From a virus, in IMG/VR virus record IMGVR_UViG_3300008735_000120, positions 1-21,147 of that record: DNA of 21,147 nucleotides. One strand, written 5' to 3'. Position numbers and translations under genes: made by a program. This document shows, in pieces, positions 15,601-21,147 of this stretch (position 1 is the first letter of the stretch; each line of letters starts with the position of its first letter). The notes beneath the pieces were generated by a model, which saw only the letters and a program-made list of their open reading frames with translations, was not told where the DNA came from and did not search any database.

Positions 15601-17487
15601 GGCGCAACTGCTCGTGCTTCACTAGGCTTAACAATTGGTACACATGTACAGGCATATGACGCAGAACTAGCCGCAATCGCAGGTCTAACTTCCGCAGCTG
15701 ATAAAGGTATCCAGTTTACTGGTTCCGGCACAGCCGCAGTATATGACCTAACAGCAGCTGGTAAAGCATTGTTGGATGACGCCAATGCAGCCGCACAATT
15801 AGTAACATTAGGTGTAACACCTACAGCCGCTGAACTTACAGCGGCCGCTGATGGTGACACAGCTGCAACTTCTACAACATTAGCAGACGCAGACCGTGTA
15901 GTTGTCAATGACGGTGGCACAATGGTTCAAGTAGCACTAACAGATTTCGAGACATACTTCGAAACAGCACTTGACACATTGAACAACGTTACATCAGCAA
16001 GTTCACTAGCAACTGTTGGTACAATTACTTCAGGTACATGGGAAGGTACTACTGTAGCAGTAGACCAAGGTGGTACAGGCGCAACATCCTTAACCGCTAA
16101 CAGCCTACTAACAGGTAATGGTACTTCAGCAGTACAAGCAGAAGCAAACATTACTTATGATGGCACAACATTTGGTGTTGACGATGCCGCTGTCTTTAAC
16201 GAGAGTGGTGGTGACAACGACTTCCGTATTGAATCATCAGGCAATGCTAACATGTTCTATCTTGACGCTGGTAACGACGCAATTGGCTTGTTAACAGCAA
16301 CACCTAACGCAGGTTCAGTACTTGATATGAGTTCTTCAACAGAATCAATGGTACTACCTTCAGGTACAACTGCACAGCGTCCAGGCTCACCAGCCGCTGG
16401 TATGTTCCGTTATAATTCAACAAACAGTAATTTTGAATATTATAATGGTTCTTCATGGAAAGGTGCTACAACTGAATTTACAGTCGTAAGAAGTGAAACC
16501 AAAACTGGTGACGGCACAACAACAGATTTTACAGGTCTAAACTCAGATCTTACAACTGCTGGTTGTATTGTTACTGTTAATGGTGTTGTACAATTACCAA
16601 CAACAGCTTATGGTATTAGCGGAACAACAATTACATTTACAGAAGCACCTGCTAATGGTGATGCAATTGAAATTCGTGAAATCACTACAACAACATCTGT
16701 TAACGCATTAGAAGATGCTGACGGTGATACTAAGGTCCAAGTAGAAGAGTCTTCAGACGAAGATATCATCCGCTTTGACGTAGGTGGCACAGAGATCATG
16801 ACTTTAACAAGTTCTGCTCTACTACCTAGTGTTGACTCTAATGGAACAACAGGGTTTGACCTAGGTGGCTCAAGCGACAAGTGGCGTGACCTTTATCTTT
16901 CGGGAGATTCAATATACTTTGGTGACTTAGTACTTAAAGATAGCGGTTCAAACACTCTACAAGTTTTCCAGAGTGATGGGACAACACCAGCTGCTAATGA
17001 GATTAAAAGTATTACTAAGAGTGGTACAAACGGTGTAGGTGATGTCGGTCAGTCTGATAATAAGTTTGCAACAGTTTATGCAACAACCTTCAACGGTATT
17101 TCAACATCAGCACAATACGCTGACTTGGCAGAACGTTACACAAGTGACGTAATCTACGAGCCAGGTACTGTTGTTTCCTTCGGCGGCGACGCAGAAGTAA
17201 CAATGACATCTGATTCAATGGATTCACGTATTGCTGGTGTAGTAAGTACAAACCCAGGCTTCCTAATGAACGAAGGTTTGGAAGGCACAAACGTAGCAGT
17301 AGCACTAACAGGTCGTGTACCTGTTAAGGTAACAGGCACAATCCGTAAGGGTGACATGCTAGTTTCCGCAGGCGAAGGCTATGCTAAAGCTGAAGCAAAC
17401 CCACGTTTAGGTTCAGTCATTGGTAAGGCACTAGAAGACTTCAACGGTACTTCAGGTATCATCGAAGTTGTTGTAGGCAGACTATAA
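12673..17487 (+). CDS. giant repetitive tail-fibre protein
   Basis: A 1604-residue Thr/Ala/Gly/Asp-rich fibre protein. Residues 1-135 carry the NLVVNGTTTTVDTTN module also seen in the 293-residue protein. Residues 135-193 and 760-818 are near copies (EGTITTAAQN...GGTGASTASDARTNLG), each followed by an array of VQAYD units (three, then four) and by a copy of RVVVND.GTMVQVALTDFET...NNVTSASSLATVGTI. So about 300-360 residues are duplicated as a block. Near residue 1233 come the QRPGSP...YYNGSSW and GDGTTTDF modules shared with neighbouring genes. The C-terminal domain (about 1480-1604: YADLAERYTSDVIYEPGTVV...VALTGRVPVKVTG...SGIIEVVVG) resembles domains ending other phage fibres, some related to self-cleaving (Peptidase_G2-like) tips; no cleavage site could be assigned. 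GGAG at 12661-12664 supports the start. The likely role is a long trimeric host-binding fibre. Confidence 0.82.
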   Translation: MALTRIDTDQITDGAVSNAKIAASAAIAGSKLEDDMTYGSNLTVSGNLVVNGTTTTVDTTNMSIEDPLLVFSANASGSGAVDSGFVVERGDDTNVGLIWDESADKFNFITTTETGSTAGNISVAGQANIIAGNIEGTITTAAQNTISSATSLASVGTITTGVWSATDVAVAAGGTGASTASDARTNLGLAIGSDVQAYDAQLADVAGLAVTDGGIIVGDGSNFVLETGATARASLGLTIGTHVQAYDAQLADVAGLAVTDGGIIVGDGSNFTLETGATARTSLGLAIGTDVQAYDVELAALAGLASAADKGIQFTGSGTAATYDLTAAGKALLDDANAAAQLVTLGLTATAAELNTLDDITSTTAELNIVDGDTAATATTLELFDRVVVNDDGTMVQVALTDFETYFESALDTLNNVTSASSLATVGTIGTGVWNGTAIADAYVDNDLTISGGTVNDSVIGGSTPAAGTFTTLTANDQLVVAAGATITGDTTDEITLAVKGVGSQTANLITVEISDGTDKFTIASDGSVVISEDLTLASGATVSSILDEDAMGSDSATALATQQSIKAYVDSQVGSATLTVAADSGSDDGVTVGTDTLTFTGGNNITTTVSDNDISVALDATVSGLTALSSGQLNADNIRIDGNVISSTDTNGNITLTPDGTGDVVISGDLTVNGTTTTVNSTVTTLDDPIMTLGGDTAPGSDDDKDRGIEFRWHNGSTAKVGFFGYDDSVSKFTFIPDATISGEVASGTVGNVIFGNVEGTITTAAQNSITSATSLASVGTIGTGTWEGTDVGVAHGGTGASTASDARTNLGVAIGSDVQAYDAELAAIAGLTSAADKGIQFTGSGTAAVYDLTSAGKALLDDADAAAQRTTLGLVIGTDVQAYDAELAAIAGLTSAADKGIQFTGSGTASTYDLTSAGKALLDDADAAAQRTTMGVAIGSDVQAYDAGLADIAGLAVTDGNIIVGDGSNWTAETGATARASLGLTIGTHVQAYDAELAAIAGLTSAADKGIQFTGSGTAAVYDLTAAGKALLDDANAAAQLVTLGVTPTAAELTAAADGDTAATSTTLADADRVVVNDGGTMVQVALTDFETYFETALDTLNNVTSASSLATVGTITSGTWEGTTVAVDQGGTGATSLTANSLLTGNGTSAVQAEANITYDGTTFGVDDAAVFNESGGDNDFRIESSGNANMFYLDAGNDAIGLLTATPNAGSVLDMSSSTESMVLPSGTTAQRPGSPAAGMFRYNSTNSNFEYYNGSSWKGATTEFTVVRSETKTGDGTTTDFTGLNSDLTTAGCIVTVNGVVQLPTTAYGISGTTITFTEAPANGDAIEIREITTTTSVNALEDADGDTKVQVEESSDEDIIRFDVGGTEIMTLTSSALLPSVDSNGTTGFDLGGSSDKWRDLYLSGDSIYFGDLVLKDSGSNTLQVFQSDGTTPAANEIKSITKSGTNGVGDVGQSDNKFATVYATTFNGISTSAQYADLAERYTSDVIYEPGTVVSFGGDAEVTMTSDSMDSRIAGVVSTNPGFLMNEGLEGTNVAVALTGRVPVKVTGTIRKGDMLVSAGEGYAKAEANPRLGSVIGKALEDFNGTSGIIEVVVGRL
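13252..13735 (+). repeat. VQAYD repeat array 1 (three units)
   Basis: Units begin at the GTA codons at 13255, 13399 and 13543, exactly 144 bases (48 residues) apart. The first two units are the 'AVTDGGIIVGDGSNF' type and nearly identical; the third is the longer 'SAADKGIQFTGSGTA' type. Confidence 0.9.
15127..15830 (+). repeat. VQAYD repeat array 2 (four units)
   Basis: Units begin at GTA codons at 15130, 15316, 15502 and 15646. The spacings are 186, 186 and 144 bases, showing two interchangeable unit lengths of 62 and 48 residues. The order is long, long, short, long, compared with short, short, long in array 1. Confidence 0.9.
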
Positions 17488-17527
17488 GTTACATTATTAG
17501 TTTTAACTTACATTTTTAAGTTGTATG

Positions 17528-17558
17528 GTAAGGGGGGCGAAAGTCCCCCTTACTTTTT
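17528..17558 (+). terminator. strong rho-independent terminator
   Basis: GTAAGGGGG pairs with CCCCCTTAC, and a G-U and C-G pair extend the stem to 11 bp closed by a GAAA (GNRA) tetraloop. TTTTT follows at 17554-17558. It lies 41 bases after the fibre stop codon. Confidence 0.93.
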
Positions 17559-17562
17559 GTAA

Positions 17563-17570
17563 AATAAATA
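17563..17570 (+). promoter_or_regulatory. probable late promoter
   Basis: AATAAATA differs from the T4 late box TATAAATA at the first base only. It lies between a strong terminator and the next start codon, 22 bases before the latter. Confidence 0.6.
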
Positions 17571-17591
17571 ATATAATATAGGAGATTTAGC

Positions 17592-18338
17592 ATGTCGGTT
17601 GCTCGTTACATTGATGATTATGATGGTGAATATATTGTTTCTGGTGTTACAGTTAAAAATGGCAGAAAACACCAAGATAGATTTTGGATTCCTAATACAA
17701 TTCCTAATAGTGATCACAATAGTGTTGCTTATGTTGTAGGCAATGGAAAATCAAGAACATCAATGTCAACATTTAAGTTAAGCTATCTTTCAACAGCGGG
17801 CGGTGGACATTTGGGTAAAAATAAAGGGCAATGCTATGGTTGTAATAAAATATATCAAGATTGGTCTCCAGATTTTTTAGTAGCAACAAATTCTGATATC
17901 ATTAATGACATAATTGATGAAGGCTATGCAGAAAACAATGTAGTGTTTGGCAGAGCATCCTGTTTGTTAAGACATCCTGAACATGTTTCTCTTATTCCAC
18001 ATGATCCTCGTATGAATTGTGGTGCAACCGCAGTATATCTTGCTTGTTTTCATGGCCACAAAAAAATATATATGTTAGGATTTGATAATCAATCTACGGA
18101 TGCTACAATCAATAATAATGTATATGCTGGCACTCAGCATTATGGACCAACAGATGAAAATCCTGGCGATGCGGTTTGGATTAATAATATGTCTAGAGTT
18201 TTTAATACGTATACAGACGTAGATTTTATTAGAGTAACTGTTGCGGGTATGGAAGAAGTAATGCCAGATGAATGGAAATGGCATCGAAATCTTAGACAAA
18301 TACATTTAAAGCAATTTATTATCGAGGCTGATATCTAA
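17592..18338 (+). CDS. GT42/DUF115-like protein (CstII-type fold), possible sialyltransferase-like enzyme
   Basis: A 248-residue soluble protein whose motif order resembles the Campylobacter CstII (GT42) sialyltransferases and related DUF115/MptE-like proteins. It has AYVVGNGKS (residues 46-54, like GNGPS), YGCNKIYQDWSPDF (82-95, like RCNQFYFED, with Asn85 in the nucleotide-contact position), VATN (97-100), and NCGATAVYLACFHGHKKIYMLGFD (142-165, like SGVYMCAVAIALGYKEIYLSGIDFY). The family transfers sugars from CMP-activated donors or binds similar nucleotides. The donor and acceptor here are unknown, and the catalytic histidine was not assigned. AGGAG at 17580-17584 supports the start. Its stop overlaps the stop of the convergent Nudix gene. 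It is AT-rich like the oxygenase pair. Confidence 0.6.
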   Translation: MSVARYIDDYDGEYIVSGVTVKNGRKHQDRFWIPNTIPNSDHNSVAYVVGNGKSRTSMSTFKLSYLSTAGGGHLGKNKGQCYGCNKIYQDWSPDFLVATNSDIINDIIDEGYAENNVVFGRASCLLRHPEHVSLIPHDPRMNCGATAVYLACFHGHKKIYMLGFDNQSTDATINNNVYAGTQHYGPTDENPGDAVWINNMSRVFNTYTDVDFIRVTVAGMEEVMPDEWKWHRNLRQIHLKQFIIEADI

Positions 18339-18757
18339 ATAGTTTCTACTATAACTTTAATTTTGTCTTTAATAGAGTCTAATTTTAATGTAGAGAAAAC
18401 ACCCGGATGCAATGGTGCTGGCCATCCTTCCATAGTTACCCAAGCATACCCACAGTGTTCATTATTTAAATTCGGTATAAACTCGGTTTCAACAATTAGT
18501 ATAAAAGTATGGTAGAAAAAGTGTCCGTCATCCGAAGTAAAAAATTCTATGGGAATAATTTTTTCTATAGCAGGTACTATTCCTATTTCTTCAGTAAGTT
18601 CTCTTTGTAATCCATCAATGGTGCTCTCCCCTGCTTCTATTTTGCCACCTGGAAATCCCCATTTGTGTTTATATTTTGTGTCGTTTCGTAATAGAAATAA
18701 AAATTGTTTTGTATCGCGACAATAGAAAATACCGCCGGCCCCGGTAACTTGCTTCAT
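18335..18757 (-). CDS. Nudix hydrolase
   Basis: A 140-residue Nudix protein with a perfect Nudix box, G38-x5-E44-x7-R52-E53-L54-x-E56-E57-I58-G59-I60, preceded by KWGFPGGKIEAGE. The glutamates of REL.EE bind the metal. Family members hydrolyse nucleoside diphosphates linked to another group (NTPs, oxidised nucleotides, ADP-ribose, ADP-sugars, capped RNA). The substrate here cannot be read from the sequence. It is the last visible gene of a minus-strand unit, starting 22 bases after the gp15 stop with no clear ribosome binding site. Its stop overlaps that of the facing + gene by a few bases. T4 also encodes a Nudix enzyme (NudE), but not beside its tail genes. Confidence 0.93.
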   Translation of the reverse strand: MKQVTGAGGIFYCRDTKQFLFLLRNDTKYKHKWGFPGGKIEAGESTIDGLQRELTEEIGIVPAIEKIIPIEFFTSDDGHFFYHTFILIVETEFIPNLNNEHCGYAWVTMEGWPAPLHPGVFSTLKLDSIKDKIKVIVETI

Positions 18758-18779
18758 AATAATAATTATTAGTTATATA

Positions 18780-20198
18780 TTATGGTAACAGTAAAATAGA
18801 CCACAATCCTGCGGTGTATTCACCTTCGTATGATTTAATCCATTCACCTGTATTTGTAGGAATATCCTCGTCAATAGCACCTGTCCACTTATACTGAATG
18901 CCTGTTTTAGTATTTGTTACATAGTGTATGCCTTTATTAGCACTAGCATCAAAACTTACAACCCAGTTTGTGCCATCATATTGAATAATATCAAACTTAC
19001 TTGCTACTAAATCGGCTGCGCCCTTCCAACCATCAGCACCGTCCGTATTAGCAGAGTCACCAATATCTTCTAATATTAGATAACGCTGACCTGTAGTTGC
19101 GGCAGGTAAACCACCACCAGGAACATTTTTAAGAGGATTAATAATTGCATTAATAGCAGTTTGTGTATTTGTTGGAATAGTATCTGTGTCTACAGTAAAT
19201 TTTAATATATAGTCATCATCTGAATCGTATTCTACAGTACCAACAATTTCTGAGAAATCATCAACTCCTCCGGTTGTGTTTTGAAAATTAGTTAATAATT
19301 TAACTTGGCTAATACCGTCTTTAAGATCACCAAATTGCGATATAACTTGTTTCCATGGAATATCGTCACCGTATTTTATTGGAATATGATCAAACGTTAC
19401 ATCTTCTTTTGTGTCTCCGCTTATTGGTTCGCCAACACTTAATACTTTAAGTTCGCCGTTTAATAATAATACACCATAATTGAGTGGTGTAAAATATTGT
19501 CTGCTACCCATTAGTTTTGTTTCATCAAGTACACTATCTGCTAAGTTTCCGCTACCATCAAATATACCCATAACAACCTTAGAAATAACACCAAGGCGTT
19601 TAATAATAGCCGGAGGATTAACCCATACAGGAATTTCAAATGTTAGTGTAGCAATATCAATTTGATCTTCAGTACCTACAGGAACAGTTCTATTACTAAA
19701 ACTAATATCAGTAAGTTCAACATATGATATAGAAGTCCAGTCTACATAATTGTCTGTCGTTTGTATTTCTAGATTTGGATTAAACATGTAAAATAATTGC
19801 TCTGTAAGTTGCAGTTTTTGTTCCATGTTGCTTGTCCATATGTCAGCATTAACTGTTAATTTATATGGACTTGGCATACTACGTTCAATACTATAACTAT
19901 CTCCAGGCCCAGCTGCATATTTGCCTGTGTCTTTGTTATAAAATCGTTCTTTAATGTGAATTTTATCTACATGAGAAGGAGCCATTATTCTATCACGATC
20001 ATACTGTATACCAGTGATATAACAAGAAACACGCGGAACAGTATTAAGTGCGTTTTCACTATTTTTGCGAATAATGCTTGCTACCTGTCTTGAGATATCA
20101 CCGTATGTAACAGGAACTCTTATTAACGCAGAGTTACCATCTGAGTCTTTTCCGGTTTCAACATAAAAGTGAGATAAGAGACGAATGAATTGGGCCAT
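18780..20198 (-). CDS. 15: tail sheath stabiliser/tail completion protein gp15
   Basis: The 472 residues from the first ATG match the pattern of T4 gp15, the hexameric ring that caps the tail sheath and joins the head neck. Matching segments are IRVPVTYG (26-33), VPRVSCYITGIQYD (54-67), SPYKLTVNADIWTSNMEQKL (110-129), LTEQLFYMFNPN (131-142) and TFEIPVWVNPPA (186-197). T4 gp15 has 272 residues. The extra C-terminal 200 here end in a domain (about 365-472, YLILEDIG...DIIQYDGTNWVVSF...YKWTG...WIKSYEGEY) that I associate with marine T4-like relatives. Homology continues upstream of this ATG (see the separate entry), so the annotated start is probably too short. It follows gp14, as in T4. Confidence 0.9.
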   Translation of the reverse strand: MAQFIRLLSHFYVETGKDSDGNSALIRVPVTYGDISRQVASIIRKNSENALNTVPRVSCYITGIQYDRDRIMAPSHVDKIHIKERFYNKDTGKYAAGPGDSYSIERSMPSPYKLTVNADIWTSNMEQKLQLTEQLFYMFNPNLEIQTTDNYVDWTSISYVELTDISFSNRTVPVGTEDQIDIATLTFEIPVWVNPPAIIKRLGVISKVVMGIFDGSGNLADSVLDETKLMGSRQYFTPLNYGVLLLNGELKVLSVGEPISGDTKEDVTFDHIPIKYGDDIPWKQVISQFGDLKDGISQVKLLTNFQNTTGGVDDFSEIVGTVEYDSDDDYILKFTVDTDTIPTNTQTAINAIINPLKNVPGGGLPAATTGQRYLILEDIGDSANTDGADGWKGAADLVASKFDIIQYDGTNWVVSFDASANKGIHYVTNTKTGIQYKWTGAIDEDIPTNTGEWIKSYEGEYTAGLWSILLLP

Positions 20199-20250
20199 GT
20201 ATCGTCTTATTTGCCCATCGTAAAAAAATCCAACTACTTATCCTCCTTTT
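20199..20250 (-). other. 15: N-terminal part of gp15 upstream of first ATG, with RBS and T7 run
   Basis: In frame with gp15, the bases before the ATG encode GFFYDGQIRRY, which aligns with the T4 gp15 start MFGYFYNSSFRRY and runs smoothly into the annotated chain. The frame is closed by TAA at 20240-20238, and only GTA and GTT, not standard starts, lie between it and GGA. A strong AAAAGGAGGA (20250-20241) is at the right distance for a start here and too far (over 40 bases) from the ATG at 20198. A TTG start is present one frame away, separated from the gp15 frame by a run of seven T. Either an unusual start, a -1 slip, or a one-base homopolymer error explains this. Confidence 0.7.
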
Positions 20251-20277
20251 TAAACCATACTCTTTTATAGATATGCA

Positions 20278-21147
20278 TTATTCTTCATCCTCTCTTGCAC
20301 GTAGTACATTAGATAAACTTTGGCGTGCTTTTACTTCGCTGCCGTCTGCTAAAGTAATAGAAGTCTTATCATTAAACGTTTTAGTTCTATATGTATAACG
20401 ATCTGTGTAGTTAGTAATTTGCATACGAACATTATCTTCAACGAATGCCCATTTTTTGCCATTAAAAATATACAATCTATTAGGCATATAATCTACACGT
20501 AATACGTATTCTCCCTTAACAGGAGTAGCAGGGAAACTTGTTAAAAGTGTCGCCGGCGCTCCATTTGGTGGCACCCCGTCGCCTGCCAAGTAATGACTAA
20601 TTTTTTCTTCAGACATTCCATAAAATACGTCAGCACTTTCTTTCTCAGCATCAGAAGTAAGTGAACCATCATCTGCAGAAACTAATAATATAGATCCGTC
20701 GTCTTTCGATGGCGCAATCCAAAAACGTGTTGTGTCGTAACCACTTCTACCGTCTACTACATCTTGTACATATGGAGCCATTGCTTCTGCTTGCTTAACT
20801 ACGGCATCATTAATTTCTAAGTTCTTACTATAATCACTTAAAATACTTTTTAGTGTATCATCCTCTCCATCGACGCCTGAAGTAATATCGCCAATAATAT
20901 CTCTGTATTCTTGTGCATCAACAAGTGGTGTACATTTAACTCGCCATAAATGAGGATACCAAGTTTGGCTAAACCCTTCTGCGGCTCGGTTTCCATCTTG
21001 AACTACGTAGTATCGTTTTAAACTTTCGTATACTTTGTCAACTTCTTCATCTTCTAAGGCATGATCATCTTGAAGATGCGGAAGTTCAATAACATCGCCA
21101 CTAATTAACTTTCTGCCTAAAATATCAACCATATCATTAAGATGGAA
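20278..21147 (-). CDS. 14: neck protein gp14-like, 5' partial
   Basis: The frame is open to the right edge (FHLND precedes the Met at 21132), so the gene begins outside the window and 289 residues are visible. Segments VDILGRKLISGDVIELPHLQDD, YYVVQDGNRAAEGFSQTWYP, HLWRVKCTPLVDAQEYRDI and YVLRVDYMPNRLYIFNGKKW are of the type found in the C-terminal half of gp14 neck proteins of marine T4-like phages; T4 gp14 has the matching EGDLIYFP and FEINWV pattern but is shorter. gp14 with gp13 forms the neck to which the tail attaches. It precedes gp15 on the minus strand, the T4 order, with an 79-base gap. The end is charged (RAREDEE). Confidence 0.78.
   Translation of the reverse strand, partial: FHLNDMVDILGRKLISGDVIELPHLQDDHALEDEEVDKVYESLKRYYVVQDGNRAAEGFSQTWYPHLWRVKCTPLVDAQEYRDIIGDITSGVDGEDDTLKSILSDYSKNLEINDAVVKQAEAMAPYVQDVVDGRSGYDTTRFWIAPSKDDGSILLVSADDGSLTSDAEKESADVFYGMSEEKISHYLAGDGVPPNGAPATLLTSFPATPVKGEYVLRVDYMPNRLYIFNGKKWAFVEDNVRMQITNYTDRYTYRTKTFNDKTSITLADGSEVKARQSLSNVLRAREDEE

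Larger units (their letters stand above)
13075..16040 (+). repeat. large internal duplication in the fibre gene
   Basis: Two blocks, about 13075-13980 and 14950-16040, encode the same order of modules: GGTGAS module, VQAYD array, VVVND...DFETYFE module, NNVTSASSLATVGTI. The first modules of the two blocks start 1875 bases (625 codons) apart. Protein identity is high while many third codon positions differ, so the duplication is not very recent or has been under codon drift. Confidence 0.85.

Noticed and set aside
13252-15830. Regularly spaced repeats as a possible CRISPR array
   Set aside because: The repeats are in frame, 144 or 186 bases long, translate to conserved fibre units and have no unrelated spacers.
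15279-15920. 213-residue open frame on the minus strand inside the 1604-residue gene
   Set aside because: It is antisense to the VQAYD repeats, mirrors their periodicity, has no ribosome binding site, and the + strand protein is clearly the real one. The same applies to the other long antisense frames at 13263-13601, 13692-14099 and 14103-14489.

Overview
This window is part of the structural-gene region of a large, strictly lytic-type, T4-like myovirus. The closest relatives by gene content are the marine T4-like phages of cyanobacteria and SAR11-type bacteria. The evidence is an AT-rich genome, a gp21-gp22-gp23 head cassette, exact T4-type late promoters (TATAAATA), and proteins whose starts (MGRPLNKRYFG, MAIGRVSGPML, MAISDSQKIDYL...LLRGDKVW) I know mainly from marine T4-like phages. 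The host cannot be fixed from this sequence. No integrase, tRNA, CRISPR array or insertion sequence was seen.

Left part (1-3470, + strand): the 3' part of a very acidic prohead-core-type protein, then the prohead protease gp21, the scaffold gp22 and the major capsid protein gp23, closed by a strong terminator. Next comes a monocistronic unit (3572-4033, small probable virion protein) with a terminator on each side.

Middle part (4096-17558, + strand): a large tail-fibre/virion-surface region. Two exact late promoters (4096 and 5861) drive modular proteins of 293, 132, 143, 1148 and 425 residues. The 1148-residue protein carries four PKD-like WGDG/WDDG units. These are followed by two AT-rich accessory genes, a 2-oxoglutarate/Fe(II) oxygenase and an overlapping unknown with methyltransferase-like segments. 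A gene-free 298-bp stretch dense in perfect palindromes then leads into a 1604-residue repetitive fibre protein with its own terminator. Four or five of the fibre proteins share recognisable sequence modules, so the region has grown by duplication and shuffling.

Right part (17563-21147): a + strand gene resembling GT42/DUF115-type (CstII-like) enzymes converges, with overlapping stop codons, on a minus-strand unit. That unit, in transcription order, is gp14 (neck, 5' end outside the window), gp15 (tail sheath stabiliser) and a Nudix hydrolase. In T4 the gp13-gp23 genes all point the same way, so the neck/tail genes here are inverted relative to the head genes.

The genes fit one picture: capsid assembly and maturation (gp21/22/23), neck and tail completion (gp14/15), and host-recognition fibres. 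Three enzymes (oxygenase, methyltransferase-like protein, sialyltransferase-like protein) are placed where they could modify fibres or host glycans. The most notable unexplained items are the palindrome-rich leader upstream of the giant fibre gene, the gp15 gene whose conserved N-terminus lies upstream of any usable start codon next to a T7 run, and the possible fibre-modification cassette.
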